From Siphonodentalium dalli (lineage: Eukaryota; Mollusca; Scaphopoda; Gadilida; Siphonodentaliidae), in assembly GCA_032622095.1 (NCBI GenBank), contig CP136067.1, forward strand, positions 95,966,707-96,030,706: a stretch of DNA of 64,000 bases, given 5' to 3'. A program made the position numbers and the translations under genes. Of the stretch, positions 57,845 to 64,000 are shown piece after piece. Below the pieces are notes generated by a model. It saw only the letters and a list, made by a program, of their open reading frames with translations, ran no database searches and was not told the origin of the DNA. Within the stretch, counting starts at the first letter, position 1; each line of letters opens with the position of its first letter.

Positions 57845-58190
57845 AAAAAGGGTCATAACTCCTTTAAAATAAATCGGATCAAACCCATATTCGAACTAGA
57901 TCTGTATTTTGGGCTGTGAAACTCACATACCAAATTTGGTTCCAATCAGATAAAAAATGTTTGAGTTATGGCAGAATGCGTTAATTCTAAGTTGAAAAAG
58001 GGCCATAACTTTGCAACAAAAACTCGGATCAAACCCAAATTCGAACTCGATCTGTATTTTGGGCTGATCGGATTTTGTTTCGATCGGATAGAAAATGTTT
58101 GAGTTATCGCATTACTCGTAAAGTGTCTACGGACAGATGGACAGACAGATGGACCAACGACGAGTGGTCAATCCGGGCAACGACACTATG
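57845..58190 (+). repeat. dispersed repeat: two ~150-bp units with GGAC-type tail
   Basis: aaacccatattcgaactaga tctgtattttgggctg recurs 150 bp later as aaacccaaattcgaactcga tctgtattttgggctg. gttgagttat-type phrases follow, ending acggacagatggacagacag. Same architecture as 5290-6295 and 60475-61435. Confidence 0.75.
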
Positions 58191-58199
58191 TTTACCATA

Positions 58200-59260
58200 C
58201 TATGGTATGGGTAAACATAAAAACTTGTCATATTTATGGTGATAAAGCAGAAGATAAGAATATTCTTTGTCAAAATACACATTGATAAAGATACAATCCC
58301 AAAGGAAATAAATGTATCTCTTCTATCGGAGCCCTCGGCTATATACCCGAACCTCCTACAAAGGTCAAAATAACCATCATCAAAATAGAAGCAAAATTAC
58401 AGTAATTCGCAGAAACAGTAGCCGCCTTTGAAAGCGCAAAATTTGGGCAATTAATTCAGGAAAATTGGATATATTTTTGGTCAAATTCAAGCAATTTTCG
58501 GGCAAATGAATGGTTTCCAGGGAAAATTGTGACAAATTCCAGTATTTTTCACATTTCTGTCTGAATTATACATATTTAGGTTAATTTGAGTCTATTTTGT
58601 TACATTTATGTGCATATATAAGGTATATTATACAAAAACTGTTACAACCATGAGTATAATTTATCATGTAAAAATGAATCGGGCAAAAAGTCTCTGCCAC
58701 CTTAAAAATTTGGACAGCCGTATGGCTATGCTGCCTATTCTTTTTTTTACTGGGAAGCTAACAAAATAAACCAAAGACAGATGTGCTGGTCTATTTGATG
58801 ATATATAAAGCAAATAATATAGAAATTCAATATCAAAATTTGTCTCAACCAAAACACAATTTCCAAAGAAAATATAAGCATCGGATATCCTCACCTGAAT
58901 TTTCCGTTCAGAACAATACATTGTCTCACGTTCCAAATTTCTCGAACAAATTTTGTGGAATGGAAGATAAAAATTCCCAAGATTATAGGGAATAACCGAA
59001 ACAGTAATCACATCTACATGGAATTAATTCAAAGCACTGTCTGTTGTGTTTTTTTTACTGGGACACCAACAGCCAACCAATGACAGATGTGGTGGTGTAT
59101 GAATCAGACCCTGGGTACTGGTAACAAAGCCCTGGGGACACAAGTCCACACAGCTGTTACCAGAGCAATCAGCTATCATCCACATCACTTTACTCAATGG
59201 ATAATTATACCATAAATCCATTATTGCATTTTAGTTAATAATATGTGATATAAATCATTT
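58200..59260. other. low-copy region with one dispersed motif pair
   Basis: tttttactgggaagctaaca ... gacagatgtgctggtctatt (58744) resembles ttttactgggacaccaacag ... gacagatgtggtggtgtatg (59049), a dispersed repeat. The 115-codon minus ORF (58664-59011) spans one copy and has no motif I recognise; I do not call it a gene. Confidence 0.45.
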
Positions 59261-59625
59261 TTAAATGGATTTCACCTGATTTGCATGTATACTTTTGTGT
59301 GTGTGTGTGGGGTGGGGGGGGGGGGGGGGGGGTAATCTACACAAATATGCATGTCACATGATTTATATGCATATTTGTGGGGGAGGGGGTTTTAATCTAC
59401 ATTACTGAATGGATGTCACATGATTTACATATAAATTTGTGGGGGGGGGGGGGGGGTAATTTACATTTCTGAATGGCTATTTAAACAATAAATCCATTAT
59501 TGAGTTTTAGTGAATAAAATTGGATAACAATTATCTTTAAATGGATGTCACATAATATATATCTGTGGTGGGCGGTATCTTTAAATCGATGTCATATAAT
59601 ATATATTTGGGGGGGGGGGGGCTAT
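59261..59625 (+). repeat. diverged tandem repeat with poly(G) tracts
   Basis: Units of gatgtcacatgatttatatg catatttgtg, poly(G), then taatctacatttctgaatgg, repeated four times. G tracts of about 11-18 bases lie near 59318, 59441 and 59609. Confidence 0.8.
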
Positions 59626-59997
59626 AAAATCGTAAATAATAATAATTATTCAGTTAAGTTTGAGAATTGTGAACATGTGGATTAAATAACAATCTTCAGA
59701 AAACATGTGTATTTACTCTACTATATATCCACCATAAGGTCATACACCTAATGAACTGTCCAATAAAAACACTGGGAGAGGACTTACAATAAAGCTACAA
59801 TAGGCTTGTTGTCTCATCCCATTCCAATCACCCATAATCTTCCACTAATATTTTGTTAAAATATTGTATTTGTTTGTATTGGGAATAAATATTGTTTACA
59901 CCAAAATCACTCATGTTCAGATTGTAACCACGGATGTGGGTGTATTTAATCTTTTCCTCATTTGTTATTCTTTTATAGCAATAAAAATATGTAAACA

Positions 59998-60245
59998 AAA
60001 AACACTAGCAAGAGCATCGCTTGGGTGTGGCAAAATATGCCTGTGGTAATTTCAACAAAAGGCCATAATGAGTAATGGCCATATGCCAAATTTGAAAACA
60101 AACATAACTATGAAACTAAAGCTACTAGTATCAACCGGAAACAAAAATAATCGGCAAATTCTAAGTCGACAAGGACCATAACTCTGGCAAAAATTGCCAG
60201 ACCGAATCCAAATTTGATCTTGACCTATATTTTCATATGGCGTAC
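59998..60245 (+). repeat. dispersed repeat
   Basis: gagcatcgcttgggtgtggc aaaatatgcctgtggtaatt tcaac matches 17250-17300, and the following ggaccataactctggc resembles 57850 and 58005. Confidence 0.6.
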
Positions 60246-60474
60246 AAAAACCATAGGGCACTAAATTATTGATAGCGAATAAGGATAGTCGATGTGTTTT
60301 AGTACTTAGATTCTAAGTTCTTTCCTTTTTTGGGAGAGATGTCATCACATCAATGATAGAATTGTCCCCGTCTCATTATTGCCACCAACAAGAGATGGAC
60401 TGTCGTCCGGTGCATACCCCCTCGTGGCATACCGCCTAGTGTGGGTACATCTATAACTTATGATGGCTATACTC

Positions 60475-61435
60475 AGACATATGGACCCAGAAATCAGCAT
60501 TTTCATATAAACAAAGATGAATAATTATAGAACAAAAAACCAAAACAAACATTTGAATGTGCCATTAAATGTCCTCATAGTGGTGAACATCCATACAAAA
60601 TTTCATTGAGATCCGAGCATTACTGTTCAAGTTATGAGCTGAACAGACATCGGATGGATCAAACAGCCAACATTTCCAGATAAAAAAAGATGAATTACTC
60701 TAGAATGGAAAAGCAGAACAGAACAATGGAACCCCCTATTGAATGTCCTCATAGCAGTGAACATCTATACCAAATTCCATTGAGATCCCAGCACAACTGT
60801 TGAAGTTACGACATGAACAGACACCAGACGGACCAAAAAGCCAACATTTCCAGATGAACAAAGATGAATAACTCTAGAATGGAAAAGCGGAACAAAACGA
60901 TGGAACCCTCTTTTTAATGTCCTCATAGTAGTGAACATCCATACAAAATTTCATTGAGATCCGAGCACTACTGTTCAGGTTATGACATGAACAGACACCA
61001 GATGGACCAAAAATCCAACATTTCGATATAAACAAAGATGAATAACTCTAGAATGGAAAATCCGAACAAAACGATGGAACCCTCTATTTAATGTCCTCAT
61101 AGTTGTGAACATCCACACCAAATTTGGTTGAGATCCCAGCACAACTGTTGAAGTTACGACATGAACAGACACCAGACGGACCAAAAAGCCACTATTTCCA
61201 GATAAACAAAGATGAATAACTCTAGAATGGAAAATCCAAACAAAACGATGGAACCCTCTATTTAATGTCCTCATAATAGTGAACATCCATACCTAATTTC
61301 ATTGAGATCCGAACACAACTGTTCAAGTTATGACACGAACAGACATCGGACGGACGTACGGACTCATGGACGGACGCACGGACAGAGAGACGGACGGACG
61401 GATGGACAGGTGCAAAGGGGGTATAATAACGTCAC
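60475..61435 (+). repeat. 174-bp tandem repeat ending in a GGAC-rich tail
   Basis: Five to six units with an exact 174-bp spacing: gacacc/gacatcgg landmarks at 60647, 60821, 60995, 61169 and 61343. Unit text includes aaacaaagatgaataactct agaatggaaa, aatgtcctcatagtagtgaa catccatac and ttcattgagatccgagcac. It ends ggacggacgtacggactcat ggacggacgc. Because 174 is divisible by three, a 103-codon minus ORF runs through two units without coding evidence. Confidence 0.95.
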
Positions 61436-62088
61436 ATACCAAATCATTGCTATATAAATGACACAAATGAGTAGAGATGACTACATGTACATTTTATACT
61501 TTATACTTTTCTACAGACACAAGTTTTTCAACTTAACAGTAAATCCCTCTCCCCACAATATAAAGGTTTACACTGTACAGACAATTATGACAATTCATAT
61601 GTATAATATCAGAACATACATGTATATGTAATTTTAATCTTAGCTTCCCTTATTTCAGGATGTTGTGTGGGGTTGGTGCGAATGGGTCATTGTGGTGATT
61701 TGTAAATTCATTTAATTGCATTTGCAAGTGGGTTTAAATTATAACAAATATTAATATGGAATGTATTACTTCAGTTTTCCATGTGTATTGACTGAGAGCC
61801 AATACACATTTGCACAAGAGCGCACATTTACAATGTGATGTGATACATATCTATACATGTATATGTTCTGGGTGCATTCATCTCTTACAGCCACCTAGGT
61901 ATGAGTTACAACTTCCTTGTACTGAGTGAAAAGACCCGGTCACCCATATATCACAAAAACGCATATAAACCTCAGTGCATTGTCAAGGGTGAAACTGCAA
62001 GCGATCACTATTCAAATCTGTAAACCGTTGGTGAGATATTTCTCCAGTAAAATAACTTTATTGGATAATAGGCCACATGAAGAATTTA
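61436..62088. other. low-copy non-coding DNA
   Basis: Rich in acatgta words; no element or exon defended. Confidence 0.45.
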
Positions 62089-62327
62089 CAGTAATGCTCT
62101 AATTAATCGACTCCTTAACCACAGCAGAATTATGGGTAACTTTTCAGGATTTAGTCGAAAATATGGCTTGTTGCCATTCATCGGAAAGCTCTCAATGAGA
62201 GCTTTCCGATGAATGGCAACAAGCCATATTTCCGACTAAATCCTGAAAAGCCATATTTCCGACTAAATCCTGAAAAGTTACCCATAATTCTGCTGTGGTT
62301 AAGGAGTTGTTTAATTAGAGCATTATG
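62089..62327. mobile_element. family A MITE with 30-bp internal duplication
   Basis: 239 bp; aagccatatttccgactaaa tcctgaa is present twice in the right arm. CAGTAATGCTCTAATTAATC on the left is mirrored by ttaattagagcatta-tg (one base lost), TA flanks. Confidence 0.92.
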
Positions 62328-62659
62328 TACCTGGCAATGTGACAGGGGATCGAGTGCTCTTATTAAACCACTTGTGTAACATCCTCAGATTTTAATAACC
62401 TAACGTCCAAATACCATCATAAAATCTTAAGGTTATAGGGTTTAAAAGCACGTTTAAAATAATGTTGTAGGGATTCAAACATTCACCTTATCTACTAAGA
62501 CCACACCCAAGGTGAAGTATTTATCTAGCTGTATGACTGGGGAGCCCTCTTATCTCAGTACTAACTACTCTCTCTATTGTTAAAATATTGTTAGCCTCTA
62601 AGTACCAATTTATTAAGCAAGACTGAGATATATGCCCACAGGGGATTAACCACATGCTG
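62328..62659. other. low-copy non-coding DNA
   Basis: Nothing defended. Confidence 0.45.
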
Positions 62660-62667
62660 AAGGGTAT

Positions 62668-63101
62668 CAAGTCTTGAAATAGTGTGTCTGTCGTTCACAG
62701 AATGAGGTCCCCAAGAGGGTGAATTTAGTGATGCTATCCCGCATGGTGGATTAGCATTACCAATTTCACCCTCTGGGAACCTCATTATGCTTAGGCCTCA
62801 ACTCCTATGGGAGACATGGGATCAGACTGAAGGTCCCTATTAGAAGTTGGTGATATTCATCCATTAGTCACCTCGATCATGCATTTTATCTTCTGCAAAA
62901 TAGGTGATCAAAAAGGAAAAAGTAACTAAAAACAATGTTAATTTGAGACTATATATACTTCCTAGAAGATGAGGCCAAAGCAGAATGAGGTCCCCAGAGG
63001 GTGAATTTAGTGATGCTAGCCCACTGTGCAAGTTAGCATCACTAATTTCACCCTCTGGGAACCTCATTTTGCAAATGACAGACACACTATTTCAAGGCCT
63101 G
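62668..63101. mobile_element. family C hAT-type MITE, complete with exact 8-bp duplication
   Basis: 434 bp, CAAGTCTTGAAATAGTGTG to cacactatttcaaggcctg. AAGGGTAT at 62660-62667 is repeated exactly at 63102-63109. Both hairpins and the full middle are present. It represents the TTGAAATAG terminal subtype. Confidence 0.96.
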
Positions 63102-63109
63102 AAGGGTAT

Positions 63110-63626
63110 AATCCTCAAACAAGTTGAAGGGCTATGAATCCTGGGTACACAGTACACTGATGAACATTTATGCAATGGCTGAGATTTGAATGGCTTTAAT
63201 GAATAGCCTAGGTGATTAATTTCTAAGCTCTATTATACTTATGCTTTATATTGTGAACCTAAATCATTTGGTAAGAATTCTCGCTCACCTGTGATTCTCC
63301 TTCACGGTTTGTGGAGATGAACTGAGAATTATGATTTATAACTAAGTGGTGATGACATATACCTTACCTACATACTAATATGGGTTACTGAAATTCAAAT
63401 TTAGAGCCGTTTAAGTTAATCATTGTTTTGAAAACCTTGCATGGCCAGCCAGGAGGGACACATTAAATGTTGTAGTCAGAGTCAGAGTCAGGGGGGGGGG
63501 GGGGGGGGGGGGGGTTGAGTTGTAGTTGGGAGTTTCAGCTCTGTTTATTGTCATTTTATATATACCCAAAAAAATATTTTTAGTTTGTGATAAGCTAATG
63601 CTAATTACAAATAATAGAAACACACA
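63110..63626. other. non-coding DNA with a long poly(G) tract
   Basis: A G run of about 24 bases at 63491-63514, preceded by (gagtca)n. The minus ORF with a PPPPPP run is its translation. Confidence 0.5.
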
Positions 63627-63755
63627 GTAACCCTTCCATCACTGGAGCTTCTTGAAATTTTGTGAAAACCTTGTGCCAATGCACTGGCTTACAATGTCAA
63701 GGTAAATATTCTTAGGCCAATGTATTCTCTTATATATGCGAGGCTCCCTATGGTA
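63627..63755 (-). mobile_element. family Bc MITE fragment, reversed
   Basis: gtaacccttccatcactgga gcttcttgaaattttgtgaa, linker caaggtaaatattcttaggc and one hairpin arm up to the tip (gaggctccctatggta), where it stops. Confidence 0.8.
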
Positions 63756-63778
63756 CAATTAACAAATCAGTGCATGTA

Positions 63779-63937
63779 CAGTAATGCCCTAAATAATCGA
63801 CTCCTTAACCGCAGCAGAATTATGGGTAATTTTTCAGGATTTAGTCAGAAATATGGCTTTCCGATGAATGGCAACAAGCCATATGTCCGACTAAATCCTG
63901 AAAAATTACTCAATTCTGCTGTGGTTAAGGAGTGGAC
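63779..63937. mobile_element. family A MITE, right end lost
   Basis: CAGTAATGCCCTAAATAATC left arm, shortened tip, right arm to gtggttaaggagtgga, where similarity stops before the terminal gcattactg. Confidence 0.88.
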
Positions 63938-64000
63938 GATTGCTATTATCCCATCAGCCAATGACTGGGGACAGCTGGAACAATCCACCCCATGCTATTA

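Noticed and set aside
58664-59011. 115-codon minus-strand ORF
   Set aside because: Overlaps a dispersed repeat motif and has no recognisable domain, no splice support and AT-driven composition. It could be real, but the sequence does not show it.
59024-59221. Cysteine-rich minus-strand ORF (CSGNSCVDLCPQGF)
   Set aside because: Tempting as an extracellular module, but it runs straight into a dispersed repeat and no matching exon borders or neighbours were found.
60975-61286. 103-codon minus-strand ORF
   Set aside because: Open only because the repeat unit is 174 bp (a multiple of three); it begins and ends in the array and has no known motif.

Overview
This is animal genomic DNA with no prokaryotic features. 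It is AT-rich, intron-rich and crowded with short non-autonomous DNA transposons and minisatellites. The frequent acatgta words, poly(G) runs, abundant foldback MITEs and (GGAC)n-tailed dispersed repeats suggest a marine lophotrochozoan, most likely a bivalve mollusc. That assignment is an inference from style, not from a marker gene. Very little of the window is coding, and most long ORFs are translations of repeats.

Genes. (1) On the minus strand I can read three phase-compatible exons of a LIM-domain protein: 34578-34712 (proline-rich linker), 22081-22229 (first LIM zinc finger) and 14274-14451 (second finger, the KGNYDEGFG block and the stop codon). The finger spacing and the KGNYDEGFG block after the LIM domain match the EPLIN/LIMA1-Xin class of actin-associated LIM proteins. 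The introns are 12.3 kb and 7.6 kb and hold most of the repeats. A possible internal alternative first exon (28951-28965, encoding MMGHE) could make a short, nearly LIM-only isoform. (2) On the plus strand, a short terminal exon at 846-913 ends an unidentified gene that enters from the left edge. Its last intron holds a 41-bp minisatellite. No exon could be defended to the right of 34.7 kb.

Mobile elements. Family A is a fully palindromic MITE of about 213 bp with CAGTAATG ends and TA target duplications (Tc1/mariner-like), present in about 27 copies. Families Ba, Bb and Bc are three TTAA-flanked (piggyBac-like) MITE families. They have different terminal repeats but share the same internal hairpin of about 70 bp. 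Family C is a hAT-type MITE (CAAGCCTGCAAATAG ends, 8-bp target duplications) with two subterminal hairpins. Smaller foldback families (E, F, I, J) and a 2.2-kb element nested in a Bc copy complete the set.

Tandem repeats. The main arrays are a 41-bp array (1-815), a ~120-bp array that duplicates the 3' splice site and first codons of the last LIM exon (14412-15730), a ~25-bp GA-rich array (24.2-25.3 kb), a 788-bp duplication (26.6-28.2 kb), a 35-bp array (29.7-32.6 kb), a 28-bp array with a 477-bp higher-order period (35.4-36.8 kb), a diverged ~140-bp array with an embedded 12-bp expansion (43.4-45.7 kb), and a 174-bp array (60.5-61.4 kb).

The most unusual signals are the decoy splice-acceptor array in front of the last LIM exon, the hairpin module shared by MITE families with different ends, and several chimeric or duplicated junctions that fall at hairpin tips.
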